DNA from: Molossus alvarezi
Lineage: Eukaryota; Chordata; Mammalia; Chiroptera; Molossidae
Length of the DNA stretch: 64,000 nucleotides
Direction of reading: 5' to 3'
Assembly (NCBI GenBank): GCA_037176705.1
Contig: CM073891.1
Location: forward strand, 52,454,571-52,518,570
Made by a program: the position numbers and the translations under genes. Positions 25,032-35,699 of this stretch are shown in pieces (positions within the stretch are counted from its first letter, which is position 1; every line of letters starts with the position of its first letter). Below the pieces are notes generated by a model, which was not told the DNA's origin, searched no databases, and saw only the letters and a program-made list of their open reading frames with translations.

Positions 25032-25890
25032 GTTTGCTATCTCAGTGTGTTTTGGAGACTGCCAAGCTGTCCCAGTGGGTGTTGGTGTTCTGCTATTTGT
25101 GGCTCTCTCTACTGGGTTTAGATGAGTGTGGAAGGACCCACATTAAATGCCACTGTCAAGTCTTACTTTCCTGGATATATTTGAACCCAGGAATGGTTCA
25201 GTTATCCTCTAGATTTTTGCCTGGAGGCTGTTAATTTTAGTTACTTTATAAGCCTTGGGTTGTAGCCCTCAGTTGAGTGAAAAAATCTCTCACATGTTCA
25301 GGGTAAGAGGATTTTCAGACAGTGGGGTAGATGATCGCTGTTAATGAGCCTCAATTTGCATTTCTCTGGGCCAGCTTGTTGGACTTAAATTTCTGAGGGA
25401 AGGGCTATTGCTATTCCCAGGGCTCCAAAAAGGGGCTCTTTGAGTAAGATGTCTACTGTTCTGTGAGGTGGTGATTCAGTTCAAAACTCCCAATGCCCTG
25501 CCAGCTCTCTGAGCTCCTGAGTTTCCACACAGTTCCAATCCAGATTGCCCTCCCTCTGCCAGAGCCCAAGGTGAGTTGCTGTAGCTAATTTAGTGCTCTG
25601 TCCTGGTCCTCTGCACTGTGGCGCTTGCTTGGGATTTTAACTCTGAGGGAGCTGCTGACAGCTAAAATAGGTGCTGTCCATGGGCTTCCAGCCCACCCTA
25701 TCGCACTTTTGCACACCTACCAGGCTCAATTCAGTGTCCTTTTTACCTGTCCTTGCTTATATGGGTCCTCTCCAACTGCTTTTCTGTTGATTTTTCCCAT
25801 CAATTTGTATTTTTTTATTGTAATTTCAGTTTGATCTTGGAAGATGGTCTGTGTAGCTTCCATTCACTCTGCTGCCATTTTGGAATCTAA

Positions 25891-26895
25891 CTTTTTAAAT
25901 TTATGATATTATTGATGTCAATAAACATGAAGCAGTTTATGAAGTGAAAAGAGATTGAAGATATAACAAGAGCTCTTCTTTCTAAAAAAAAGATCATGTT
26001 AAATATTTGAGAATTCTCAAGTCATGAGAATTCTTCATTCATAAATAGTAATGGAGTACTGGTAGTGATGGTTTTTGTTTTTGAAGGATGTGGAAAAAGG
26101 TGGAGATAAAATTATTTGCATTTTTAACACTTTTAAAGCTCTCACAGATTTAAGATCCCTTTGCTGGATTAATGGTAAATCCTTTCTACAAGTTTCATGT
26201 GAAATATACCATTCATTTTTCTATGATGAATGCTTTTGACCAAAGAAGAAATAGTGGTTAATAATGTCTTAATAACTCATATTCTTGACAGTAGTTACTC
26301 TCAATGCTTTGGGAGGTAGGAAACATTGAGCACCCCCCCCCCCCCGCCCCGAGAGTAAGGGAAAGACTCTGCTCTTTAAGTAAAATACTGAAAAATATAC
26401 AGTATACCAGGAACAATACTACCCATTCATTCATTTTTGTAATAGGCTCTGGTACTTTTGATTTCTTTGCATTAATAAACTCTCCTATAAACCTATTACA
26501 GGCTCTATTCTGGTCAAGATTGCATCTTCTCTTAAAGCTCATTTACAGCTATCAGGAAAAGAGGTGATGTGAAGTCAGATATCCATGTTCAAGAGATGGC
26601 TAAAGCTCATAAAGATGATGGTGTAGTAATTACTGGCAAGGAGGCTACATCTTACTGTGTAAGATGAACAGTCATTGTCAACACATAAGTAGAAATATGG
26701 TATACTTATTTTAATTTTAGTCTTTTATTCTTTTCCATTGTTACATTCTGGTATTACTATTATTGATTATCAGTAACTATTACTATTGCTATTATCAGTA
26801 ACAATTACTGTTACTATTACTATTACTGATGATCAGTAACACAATGCAGACATTTTGTTTAACATATTCACTAGTCCTGTCATTAGGTAGAGTTG
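25891..26895. other. Unassigned sequence
   Basis: No gene or known repeat recognised. It contains two nearby 'tgagaattct' motifs (25998-26034), a poly-C tract with a single G at 26331-26350, and an imperfect minisatellite at 26750-26850. Confidence 0.4.
26750..26850. repeat. Imperfect minisatellite (cagtaac/attactatt units)
   Basis: Three to four imperfect copies of a unit of about 30 bp built from 'atcagtaac' and 'tattactatt' words. Confidence 0.65.
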
Positions 26896-26899
26896 ATTT

Positions 26900-27365
26900 A
26901 AACAATTTCTTATCTCAAAGAGATATTTGTACACCATTTTTAAAGCAACATTGTTCACCATAGCCAAGAGGTAGAAGCAACCCATATGTCTATTGATGGA
27001 TGAATGGATAAATAAATAGTGGTATGTTTTTCAGCACTGAAAAGGAAGAAAGGCCTGTTACAACATGGAATAACCTTATGGCTATTATGTTAAGTGAATT
27101 CAACATGCATAAAAAGACAAATACTGTATGCTTTCACTTACATGAGATATTTAAAGGAGTCAGATTTATAAAAACGAAAAGAAGGGGGAGAGAAAAATGG
27201 GATTTATACAATGGGTATAGAGTTTCAGTTTTGCAAGATAAAAAGGTTCTGGAGATCTGTTGCACAATTGTAAGTATACTTTCCACTGCTGAACTGTAAA
27301 TTTAAAAATGGGTAAGGTGATAACTTTTATGTAATGTGCTTCTACACCAATTAAAAATTTTAAAA
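26900..27365 (+). mobile_element. Old L1M 3' end
   Basis: Sense fragment: 'catagccaagaggtagaagcaacccatatgtctattgatgg', 'atggataaataaatagtggta', 'gaataaccttatggctattatgttaagtgaa' and 'gtatgctttcacttacatgag', then a 3'UTR remnant to about 27365. The 91-codon frame at 27024-27299 lies within it and is a decayed ORF2 tail, not a gene. Confidence 0.82.
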
Positions 27366-27922
27366 ACCGTTAAATATTTTTTTTCTGGCATAGCTGTTTT
27401 CTAATTCTTGGACTTAAAAATCAATAAGATACATATAAGGCAAGATTTAAAGTTAACTTTGTATGATTTGAATAAATAAGAATTTGGTTTGGTATTATGC
27501 ACATTGAAAACGTATTCTTTTAGTATAATAAATTCTCAATTCCAGAAATATGAATAGTTTTGCACATTTTTCCTAGTGACCTCTGGCTCTATTGATCACT
27601 GATACTACTTTTAAAAATATTTATTGTATAGGTAATACATGTACATACTAAAAATGAAGTTTTTCTTTAAATCTTACCAGCATCAAAAAAGGAAGTGTGT
27701 GGTGGTGGCGGCTCTGGCTATGGGGTGTCTTCATAAGATCAAGCTTTAGTTTTAAATTTAAAATGTATATGTTAAGAAAGCAATCTGTTAAAAATAATAG
27801 AATATTAACAATATTGTGCTTAATAGACAACTCTTAGTTACATGATATAAATGTAAGTGTATTAAATCTTGTAAGAATAAACTTTTTGTGATCTAGTCTC
27901 CTGAGTTTGAAAAAGAGACAAT
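27366..27922. other. Unassigned AT-rich sequence
   Basis: No repeat family or gene recognised. Confidence 0.4.
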
Positions 27923-27939
27923 AAAATTGCCTTTATTTT

Positions 27940-28208
27940 ATTTTATTATTTTATTTTATTATTTTTCCTATCCTCACCTGAGGACATATTTTGCATTTAT
28001 CTTCAGATAGAGTGGGAGGGAGAGAGGGAGGAAGAGAGAGAGAGAAACATCAATGTGAGAGAACATATCAAGTGGTTGCCTCCGACACAACCCTAACCGA
28101 GTCTGGGGAAAAATGGCAACTGAGGTACATGCCCTTAGCGGAAACCAAATGCGGGACTCTCTGGTCTGTAGGCTGATGCTCTAACCGCTGAGCAAAACTG
28201 GCCAGGGC
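27940..28208 (-). mobile_element. Ves SINE
   Basis: Reverse complement of a full copy: T-rich tail from 27940 with (TTTTA)n units, hairpin 'atcctcacctgaggac', CT-rich section, and head ending 'ggccagggc' at 28208. A direct repeat flanks it: 'aaaattgcctttatttt' (27923-27939) and 'agaattgtctttatttt' (28209-28225). Confidence 0.94.
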
Positions 28209-28225
28209 AGAATTGTCTTTATTTT

Positions 28226-28640
28226 GACAGTAAGCTAAACACAAATTTGTTTAACAATGTTCTGAATGATAGCATAATCAAATTATTTTACATATGTTAA
28301 GAATGTTTGAATTATAAATTAGTTACTTTGTCATTTTTTATTCTGTTACTCATAAAAATCATGATTTTCTGAAGTTTAGATTTTGTTTTATTCAGTTTAT
28401 AACCCTATTATCATAACTTCAGCCGTTAAAACTAAGACCTCATTAAATCATTTAAGAACACTTAATAGTTCTGTCATTGGATAAAATTGCCATCTGCAGA
28501 CTTGATTTCTTTATTAAATTCTTGCCCATTTTTATTCCATTCAGCCAATACCACCTCAAACTTAATATATTTAAAAACAAACATTATCTTTCCCTAGTCT
28601 AGCTCTTCCTCCTGTTCTCTTCTATATTTTCCTTCATTTG
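28226..28640. other. Unassigned sequence
   Basis: No gene or repeat recognised between the SINE and the L2 element. Confidence 0.4.
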
Positions 28641-28644
28641 GTCA

Positions 28645-29440
28645 GTTAGTCACTCAACAAACTTTGATTGAGTCAGGCAATACAAGAAAGTAGGAGTCCA
28701 AAGCTGATCACATGTATTCTGCTATCTGAGGAACTTACACTCTGGTGAGGCAAGACAAGCCAGTAAATGCAGTAAAGTGGAAAAATGTTATAATCAAGTT
28801 ATGTACATGGTACTGTGAGAGCATGTAGGTGACACATGCTAAATTAGACTAGCACTGTGAATTTTAGGAGAGAATCCAGTATAGGTAGAGTGTAGAGAGT
28901 AAGGGGGAAGGTGGCCTAAAAGGAGCCTGGAGAGCCCAGTTGGTGTGGCTCAATGGTTGAGCTTCCACTCACGCATCAAGAGGTCGCAATTCAATTTCCG
29001 GTCAGGGCACATGGCCAGATTGTAGGCCTGATCCCCACTGGGGTGGAGTGGGGTGGTGCATGCAGGAGGTGGCCAATCAGTGTTCTCTCTCATCAATGTT
29101 TCTATATCTCTCTCCCTCTCCCATCCTCTCTCTCTAAAAAGCAATAAAGAAATGAAAAAAAGAAGAAGGAGCCTGGAGAGTTGGAGAGGGAGTCAGGTCA
29201 CATAGAGCCAATTGGGATTTTATACTAAGTGCATTGCAAAGGCACTGAAAGGTTTTATTCTGGGGTTCACATAATCAGATCTGTATATTAGAAAGATCAC
29301 TGAATGTTGAGTGGGGAAAGATTAGAAAAGACAATGGTGGAATGAAAAAAAGGCTAATTAGCAGCAGGTTATTGCGGCAATTCAGGAGAATGAGTTCAGT
29401 GGCCTGGACTCCACAATGATCTATGTTAAATTCAACATGT
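28645..29440 (-). repeat. L2 LINE 3' region, split by a SINE
   Basis: The plus strand reads as antisense L2: 'actcaacaaactttgattgag', 'gaggaacttacactctggtgaggcaagac', then after the SINE 'ttgggattttatactaagtgcattgcaaaggcac' and 'gatctgtatattagaaagatcactg', 'ttattgcggcaattcaggagaatga'. These are L2 landmarks in order. The SINE at 28935 splits it and duplicates 14 bp of it. Confidence 0.8.
28935..29166 (+). mobile_element. Ves-type SINE inserted in L2
   Basis: Sense head 'cccagttggtgtggctcaat', 'ggtcagggcacatggccag', CT-rich section 'ctctctccctctccc', and A tail. An exact 14-bp duplication, 'aggagcctggagag', flanks it at 28921-28934 and 29167-29180. It is of the type that begins '(gc)ccagctggtgtggctcagtgg', also seen at 34165, 39945, 54430 and 56733. 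Confidence 0.95.
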
Positions 29441-29690
29441 AAATAAACTTTCAACAAACTCAAGAAATAGATAAATGTTGCTATAAGGAAGATACATGCT
29501 CACTTTAGTGGTTATTATGAAGCTTTTCAGCCTATTTAGTTCTTTTTGTGGTATTTTTTATTATGTCGTACACTCCAGGCCCTACTTTCTAAACCAGGAA
29601 GGCTCAAATTGCAGAATGAATTGTATTTCTGTTCATAGCACAAGATTCTAGGTACTGATCAGAAGAATTCTTTTGTAGAATTGCAAATGA

Positions 29691-29940
29691 GCTCTGGCCA
29701 GTTTGGCTCAGCGGTTAGAGCATTGGCCCGTGGACAGGAGAGTCCCGGGTTCTGTTCCTGGTAAGGGCACGCACGTACCTCTGTTGCAGTTTGTCCCTGG
29801 CCCCAGTTGGGTCATGCAGGTGGCAACCAGTTGATGTGTCTCTCTCATGTCAATGTTTCTCTCTCTCTCTCTCTCTCCCTCCCACTCGGTCTGAAGATAA
29901 CTGCAAAATTGTCCTCAGGTGAAGAGAAAATAAAAAAATA
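29691..29940 (+). mobile_element. Ves SINE
   Basis: Sense copy: 'gctctggccagtttggctca', A box 'tggctcagcgg', 'gggttctgttcctgg' B-box region, (CT)n, and the hairpin region 'gtcctcaggtgaag'. The short duplication 'gcaaatga' is seen at 29683-29690 and 29941-29948. Confidence 0.94.
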
Positions 29941-29948
29941 GCAAATGA

Positions 29949-30300
29949 TGTACTATGAGGTTGAGCCCCAGATAGATCTGTAGGTTGTCTCTGATATAGA
30001 CTAAATCCATTAGAGTGATAGTACAGGAGGACCTCGGTAAAGACAGAGAAGTCTTTTTTGGAGAGTGCTGCATGAACAAGTGATTGGGTTTAGAGAAACT
30101 TTCATAATTCATTTTGATTCTAAAACTGTTTGGTGCCCAAAAGGCCACAAACCTTATTTATCAAATAAATGAAATGTTTTAAGAGGCCTAGACAATTAGG
30201 GCAGAATTATTATTTTTTTTCCTGTGGAGATTTTTAGCCTGAAACCCAATTTTGGAGTTTATATGTATGTGAGTTATTATAGGCGTCTGAGCTCAACCCA
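29949..30300. other. Unassigned sequence
   Basis: No repeat recognised. A minus-strand 77-codon frame here (29915-30148) overlaps the SINE tail and is not supported. Confidence 0.4.
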
Positions 30301-30318
30301 TCTGCGTCTTTCTTACAG

Positions 30319-30540
30319 GGCCTATGAAGCATGGTGATGGAAATACCCTCTCTGCTAAGAGGTCTGGATTGTTTCTGTGGCATGACTTCTGCAAGAAGCC
30401 AGTCCATAAAGTTTGGTCCCGAGAGCTCAGCTTTCCTGAAGGGTTGATGTTTCAGCCTTGTAATTTTATTTGATTTTCTGCTTTATGGTTTCTCTTGCTG
30501 TTGCTGTCACTGATAAATAAAGATCTGTTGTATGATTATT
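30319..30540 (+). other. Possible terminal exon with a 49-codon frame
   Basis: A pyrimidine-rich run, 'tctgcgtctttcttacag', ends in a canonical AG acceptor at 30317-30318. An open frame from the ATG at 30324 runs 49 codons to a TGA at 30471-30473. It begins MKHGDGNTL and contains FLWHDFCKKPVHKVW, which I do not recognise. A canonical AATAAA follows at 30516-30521, with a TG-rich stretch after it. The order acceptor, frame, stop and polyadenylation signal is that of a last exon. The block is not obviously part of any repeat. It could equally be the last exon of a non-coding RNA, or chance. No upstream exon is identified. Confidence 0.3.
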
Positions 30541-31274
30541 AAAGTAGTTTAAAAGTACTATGTGCTATTTTCTAGGCCAAAAGAAAGACTTGGATTCTCT
30601 CAGGCTTAAATATTTACTTACTAAAAAGATGTGCACATGTGTATTCTTTGGGGTACATTTTCCAATCCTTATGAGTCCTTGGTTCTAATTTTAATTCCTA
30701 TCCACATATGGCAAATTCAACTGATGATGAATTGTTTAGGTAAGATATTTCTAGGAAGTTGATTTCTCTATTAGGTTTTAGACTTGGTTCATCAACAAGT
30801 GAGATATGAAACCTCACTGTGGAATATCAAGCCCAATAATGCATGGTACAAAGTCCTTTTGTCTTTTTATAAAATTATTTTTTATTTTCAATTACAGTTG
30901 ACATACATTATCCTATTAGTTTCAGATGTACACCCCAGTGATTAGACACTACATAACTCAGTAAGTCATCATCTCAATAAATCTTGCATCCATCTGACAC
31001 CATATATAGTTATTAGAATATTTCTGACTATATTCCCCATGCTACACTTTACATCTCCATGACTATTCTACCAATTTGTATTTAATCCTTTCATCCTTTT
31101 TGCTCATCCCCCCAATCCCACTCCCATCTGGCAATCACCAAAATGTTCTCTGTATCTGTGAGTCTGTTTCTGTTCTGCTTGTTTGTTTATTTTGCTTTTA
31201 GTTTTAATTGTTGATAGGTATGTATCTCCATTTTATTGTTCACCTTTTTTATCATTTTATTTGTATTTATTTAT

Positions 31275-31519
31275 TTTAATACTCACTTGAGGATATTTTT
31301 TCCATTGATTTTTAGAGAGTAAAAGGGAGGGAGGGGGAGAGAGACAGAGAGAGAAACATCAATATGAGAGAGATACATTGATTGGTTGCCTCCCGCACAC
31401 ACATGCCCCAGCTGGGGTCGGGGATCAAACCTGCAACCCAGGTACCATGACCAGAAATTGAACCTGAGACCCTTCAGAGTGTGTGTTGACTCTCTAAACA
31501 CTGGGCAGCACTGGCCAGG
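31275..31519 (-). mobile_element. Ves SINE in HAL1-a
   Basis: Reverse complement of a full SINE: hairpin 'actcacttgaggat' near 31281-31294, CT-rich section, and head 'tggccag' at 31512-31518. It separates the HAL1-a 3'UTR from its ORF1 end. Confidence 0.9.
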
Positions 31520-31529
31520 ACATATTCTT

Positions 31530-32383
31530 CTTTTTTAAAAAGACCCTTTAACATTTCATATAATACTGGTTTGGTGATGATGAACTCCTTTAGCTTTGTC
31601 TTGTCTGAGTAACTCTTTGTCCTTCGATTCTAATGATATCTTTAAAAGGTAAAGTAATCTTGGTTGTAGGTCCTTGCTTTTCATCATTTTAAATATTTCT
31701 TGCCAATCCCTTTTGGCCTGCAAAGTTTCTTTTGAGAAATCAGCTGACAAACTTATGGGAGCTCACTCTTAGGTTTTCTTTTGCTTTAAAGATTCTCTCT
31801 TTGACTTTAATCTTTGGCATTTTAATTATGATGTTTCTTGGTATTGGCCTCTTTGGGTTTATCTTGTTTGGGACTCTCTACTTCCTGGACTTGTATGTCT
31901 GTTTCCTTCACCAAGTTAAGAAAGTTTTCTGTCATTGTTTTTTCAAATAAGTTTTCAATTTTTTGCTTTCTCTCTTCTCATTCCAGCACCCTCATGAGGC
32001 AAATGTTGGTACACTTGAAGTTGTCCCAGAAGCTCTTTACACTATCCTCGTTTTTTTTTTGGGGGGGGGGATTCTTTTTTCATTTTGTTGTTCTGAGTGG
32101 GTGTTTTTTGCTTCCTTATATTCTAACTCACTGATTTTATTCTCTGCTTCATCTATTCTATTGTTGATTCCCTGTAAGTTATTCTTTATTTCAGATCGTG
32201 TATCCTTTATTTCTGACTGGTTCTTTTTTATGCTGTTGAGGTTCTCATTAGATTTATTGAGCATCCATATGACCACTGTTTTGAACTCTGCATCTAGTAG
32301 ATTGCTTGTCTCCATTTTGTTACTTCATTTTTATGGAATTTGTTCTGTTGTTTCATTTGGGCCATGCTTCTTTGTGTCCTCAT
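31530..32383 (-). pseudogene. HAL1-a ORF1, broken
   Basis: L1-type RNA-binding protein. The start is the ATG at 32383 (MRTQRSMAQMKQQ). A coiled-coil N-terminal stretch lies at 32037-32315 (NSIKKNQSEIKDTRSEIKNNLQ, then ENKISELEYKEAKN). A C-terminal piece at 31556-31750 reads SADFSKETLQAKRDWQEIF, the conserved C-terminal-domain block. A homopolymeric G-run at 32061-32070 lies between them and probably shifts the frame. Closest in this window to ORF1 of HAL1-b. Confidence 0.78.
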
Positions 32384-33362
32384 TTTGGCAGCATCCCTGT
32401 GTTTATTTCTATATATTAGGTGGATCTGCTATGCCACCCAGGCTTGGTAGCATGGCCTAATGTAGAAGTGTCCAGTGGCACAACCTCTCCAATTTCCCAA
32501 GCTGGGTACAGTCCAAACAGGGAGCTGGACACTCTTCTATTGTAATTGAGATTTGGTTGCTATTGGCACATCAATACGAGGGATTTATCCAGGCCAATCA
32601 GCTGCAAGGACTGGCTGTGACCACTGACCTTCAACCACCATAGTGGCTCAGCTGTGCAGAAGCCCACTCCAAAGAGCAGGACTTACTTCAGTGGGACTCT
32701 TGTGCCCATTGAGCCTGCCCCTTGAATATGTTGCAAAAATGAGGTATTGCAAGGAGAGGAAGAGACTGCCTGCCTCTCCTGTAAGCTTCAGACACCACCC
32801 CCAACACAAATCTGTGTAAACCATCCTGACTGGACCTGATACCCTGCAGAACCCAGTGCCATGGAGGAAGAGAAAGCAGCCCAGAACAAATACACACCAG
32901 TGACTAGCCTTGAAGGTGACCCAGCCTCTGGGCTAGGGAAACCCAGCCATTTGGACCATGTCCTGAAGGGCTTCAGCCAGGAGGCCAAGGACCAGGCAGG
33001 GACAGCGATTCACATAGGCCTGCACCAAAGAACTTCCCAAGAGGACAGAGACCCACACCCAAGGGGCCATATCCAATTATAGCAGAGCAAAATCCAATGA
33101 ACTCCATAAGGAGCAGATCTAAGGTTTTTTTTGATGTGGTTGTGATGGTGGTTGTTTTGGTGTGTGGGTTTTTTCTTTAAGTTTTACTTTTTAATTCAGT
33201 TTTTTCCTCTTCTTTTCTTATTTTCTATGTTCTTATTCTATATCTTATTCAATTTAGCATTACTACATTCTAAAATTATTATTATTATTATTTCAGTCAT
33301 TATTTTGTACCTTTTTTTTTAATACCCTATTTCTGGTCTCTGCCTTCTTTGCTTTTATATTC

Positions 33363-33363
<1 letters not shown>

Positions 33364-33398
<35 letters not shown>
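33364..33398. repeat. (GT)n microsatellite
   Basis: About 17 perfect GT units. A second run at 33900-33930 occupies the equivalent place in the next monomer, so both expanded from the 'ctttgtgtgtg' word of the monomer. Confidence 0.93.
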
Positions 33399-33402
<4 letters not shown>

Positions 33403-33576
33403 CCCTCTTCTAACCCTTTTGGTTTCATGCTTTCTAGTATTCTTTGTGTGTGTATATTTTCTAGTTGTTTGCTTATCTTTTAAGCTTTTTGTTGAGGCGA
33501 GTGCTTCTATCATTGTTAATGCTGATGTTTGTTCAAGGTGCTCTTTGGTTTGGTCCGCTATTGCCGTGCCTTCTTT

Positions 33577-33817
33577 TTCTTTTTTTTTTTTATCCTCACC
33601 GAAGGACATTTTTCCATTTTTTCTCCAGATAGAGTGGGAGGAAGAGAGAGAGAGAAACATGACGTGAAAGGGACACATCGAGTGGCTGCCACCCGCATGA
33701 CCCAACCATGGCCAGGGACAAACTGCAACCGAGGTACATGCCCTCAGCGGGAACCTAACCTGGTTCTCTCCAGACCACAGGCCAATGCTCCAACCACTGA
33801 GCCAAACCGGCCAGGGC
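33577..33817 (-). mobile_element. Young Ves SINE in the first monomer
   Basis: Reverse complement copy with T-run, hairpin, CT section and head ending 'ggccagggc' at 33817. An exact 15-bp duplication, 'tgccgtgccttcttt', flanks it at 33562-33576 and 33818-33832. Confidence 0.95.
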
Positions 33818-33896
33818 TGCCGTGCCTTCTTTACTTTCATATATATTTTTTTCTCTTCCTCTTTTAATTTGTTCAGTCTCATATCTTCTAGTATTA

Positions 33897-33936
<40 letters not shown>

Positions 33937-34155
33937 TTTCAGTTTGTCTGTTAATCTTTTTGTTGAGCCAGGGGCTTGTATCATTGCTGAAGCTGATGTT
34001 TTATTCAGGTTCTTTTTTTATTGAGTCTGGTTGTGCATTGCCTTCTTTACTTTTATTATTATTATTTTTTCTTTATTCTTTTTCTAATTCTTTTGGACTC
34101 TTACTTCCTAGTGTTCTTTGTGTGTGGGTGAGTATATTTTTTGTAGTGTATCTTT

Positions 34156-34364
34156 TTGTTGTTTTTAATTTTTTTTCTTTATTGATTTTAGAGAGAGAAG
34201 AAAGGAGAGGGAGAGAGATAGAAACATTGATGAGAGAGATCATTGAATGGCTGCCTCCTGCCTGCCGCCCCACTGGGGATTGAGCCCACAACCTGGGCAT
34301 GTGCCCTGTAGTGACCTCTAGGTAGTACATGGGTCAATGCTCAACCACTGAACCACACCAGCTG
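34156..34364 (-). mobile_element. Ves-type SINE (tail 'ctaaaatcaataaag') in the third monomer
   Basis: Reverse complement: 'ctttattgattttagagagaga' tail, (GA)-rich section, 'cattgaatggctgcctcctgcctgcc' and head 'accacaccagct' at 34353-34364. An approximate duplication of 'ttgt-gtgt-tctttt' is seen at 34141 and 34371. Confidence 0.9.
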
Positions 34365-34868
34365 AACTATTTGTGTGTCTTTTAACCTTTGTGTTGAAGC
34401 AATTGCTTCTATTATTGTTGAGGCTAATATTGGGGGGGGGGGTTCCTTTTGGTTTGGTCTGGTTGCTTTGGTTTTATTCTCTCAACCCCATTTTATGGTC
34501 GCCATTACAGGGTCGATACAGTCAGGGTTGAGACTCTTAATTAACAACCCTGAAGACACAGCCAACCCACAAATGAGAACAGAAATCAGACCCAAATTCA
34601 ACAGGAGAGCTCACATAACCCACACAAGGGTCATTCCAACAACACCAAGCTCAGAAGATCAAGGGGACTTACTCCATTGGATCCCTAAAGAGGGCCACCA
34701 CACCAAGACTGGGAAGCATAGCAGTTTTATCTGATATACACTGACCTGTCTACATGGTTCAACATGCCTCACCTGGCCCCGAACTACCAGACTGCTAAAA
34801 TGGTGAGGTGAAGAAACAGCCCTCAAGTGTAAGAAAGGGAGGAATTCCCAAAAAAGGAACTACATAAA

Positions 34869-35699
34869 ATGGAGGCAAGCAGTCTGTCAGATAAAGAATT
34901 CAAAGCAATTGTTTCAAGGGTGCTCAAACAACTTAGTAAAACTACAAACAACTTAATGACAACTATACCAACATAATAAGAGTTAGAAACTATGAATAAA
35001 AATCAAGTGGAAATGAAGAATGACATGGCTGATATAAAAAATACCTTGGAAAGATTCAATAGTAGATAATAAGAAGCTGAAGACTGAATCAGTGAGTTAA
35101 AAGACAAGGTAGAAAAAAACACCCAAATAGAGCAAATGGAAAAAAGAAAAATTAAGAAGCAGGAGGAGAGTTTAAGGGAGCTTTGGGAAAACACAAAATG
35201 TACAACATTCACCTTAAAAGGGTACCAAAAGGAGAAGAATTGGAGAAAGAAATAGAGAACCTGTTTGAAGAAATAGTGACAGAAAACTTCCCTAACCTGG
35301 TGAAGGAAAAAGACACAAGTCTAGGAAACACAAAGAGTTCCAGTCAAGATGAACCCAAAAAGACCCACACATAGACATATCATAATTAAAATGGCAAATG
35401 TTAAAGACAATGAAAGAATCATAAAGGCAGTAAGAGACAAAAAGTCACCTACAAGGGAGCTCCCATTAAACTATCAGCTGATGACTCAGTAGAAACATTG
35501 CAGGCTAGAAGGGAGTGGCAGGAAGTATACAAAGTAATGAAAAACAAGGGTCTGAATTCAAGACTACTCTATCCAGCAAGGTCATCATTCCAATTTGAAG
35601 GTGAAATAAAGAGCTTCACAGACCAAAAAAAAAAAAAGGCTAAAGGAATTTAGTACCACCAAACCAGCACTGCAAGAAATGCTAAAGGAACTGTTGTAA
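34869..35699 (+). pseudogene. L1-D ORF1, broken
   Basis: The start ATG at 34869 gives MEASSLSDKEFKAIVSRVL, which stops after 35 codons. A second open piece at 35183-35374 has the RNA-recognition-type stretch NIHLKRVPKGEE followed by ENLFEEIVTENFPNLVKEKD. The C-terminus reads TKPALQEMLKELL and ends at the TAA at 35697-35699. Family length is about 300 residues. Stops and at least one frameshift disrupt it. Confidence 0.83.

Larger units (their letters stand above)
19761..25890 (-). mobile_element. L1-C: full-length L1 LINE carrying a Ves SINE
   Basis: Minus-strand L1 with 5'UTR (about 25032-25885), ORF1 (24145-25031), ORF2 (about 20010-24100) and 3'UTR starting at a T-rich run at 19761. A young SINE (23756-24020) is inserted near the ORF2 start. 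Its own target duplication is not evident. The sequence left of its 3' end is L1-B, and that to its right (25891 onward) is non-L1. Instead 'ctttttaaa' at 17308 (outside L1-B) recurs at 25891 (outside L1-C), suggesting L1-B plus L1-C entered as one unit. Confidence 0.92.
30868..33120 (-). mobile_element. HAL1-a: half-L1 element lacking ORF2
   Basis: Minus-strand element whose 3'UTR ('caattacagttgacatacatt' and 'gacaccatatatagttatta' on the plus strand) passes at about 31260-31530 directly into the C-terminus of an L1-type ORF1, with no ORF2 between. ORF1 spans 31530-32383, followed by a GC-richer 5'UTR to about 33120. A second copy with the same architecture (HAL1-b) shows this is a family structure, not a private deletion. 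HAL1 elements depend on L1 ORF2p for mobility. A Ves SINE sits at the 3'UTR/ORF1 boundary. The 5' boundary is uncertain and may include the monomers up to 34490. Confidence 0.8.
33340..34490. repeat. Three diverged ~230-bp tandem monomers
   Basis: The same series of words recurs three times: 'gccttctttacttttat', a CT-rich stretch, 'cttctagtattctttgtgtgtg', then '(t)tttgttgagccaagtgcttctatcattgttgaagctgatgtt', then a 'ggttctttggtttggtctgg' block. Copies lie at about 33341-33576, 33818-34041 and 34042-34490, with SINEs inserted into the first (33577) and third (34165). The array lies between the 5' ends of minus-strand HAL1-a and plus-strand L1-D. It may therefore be a 5'UTR monomer array of either element, comparable to the promoter monomers of rodent L1s. 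Which element owns it is not resolved. Confidence 0.72.

Noticed and set aside
25998..26034. Repeated palindromic 'gagaattctc'-type motifs as a possible operator or recombination site
   Set aside because: Only two short copies in AT-rich sequence, with no associated gene or element end. Chance is the simpler explanation.
29691..29765. tRNA-gene-like head with A and B boxes
   Set aside because: It is the tRNA-derived 5' part of a Ves SINE. There is no mature tRNA fold with acceptor pairing, and the same head recurs in about 18 SINEs.
32760..33110. Possible inversion inside the HAL1-a 5'UTR
   Set aside because: The reverse complement shares only short words such as 'gggtggtgtct' with the HAL1-b 5'UTR. 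Too weak without an alignment.
33364..33936. Regularly spaced GT repeats considered as a CRISPR-like array
   Set aside because: Eukaryotic context, simple dinucleotide runs within monomers, and no spacer/repeat structure.
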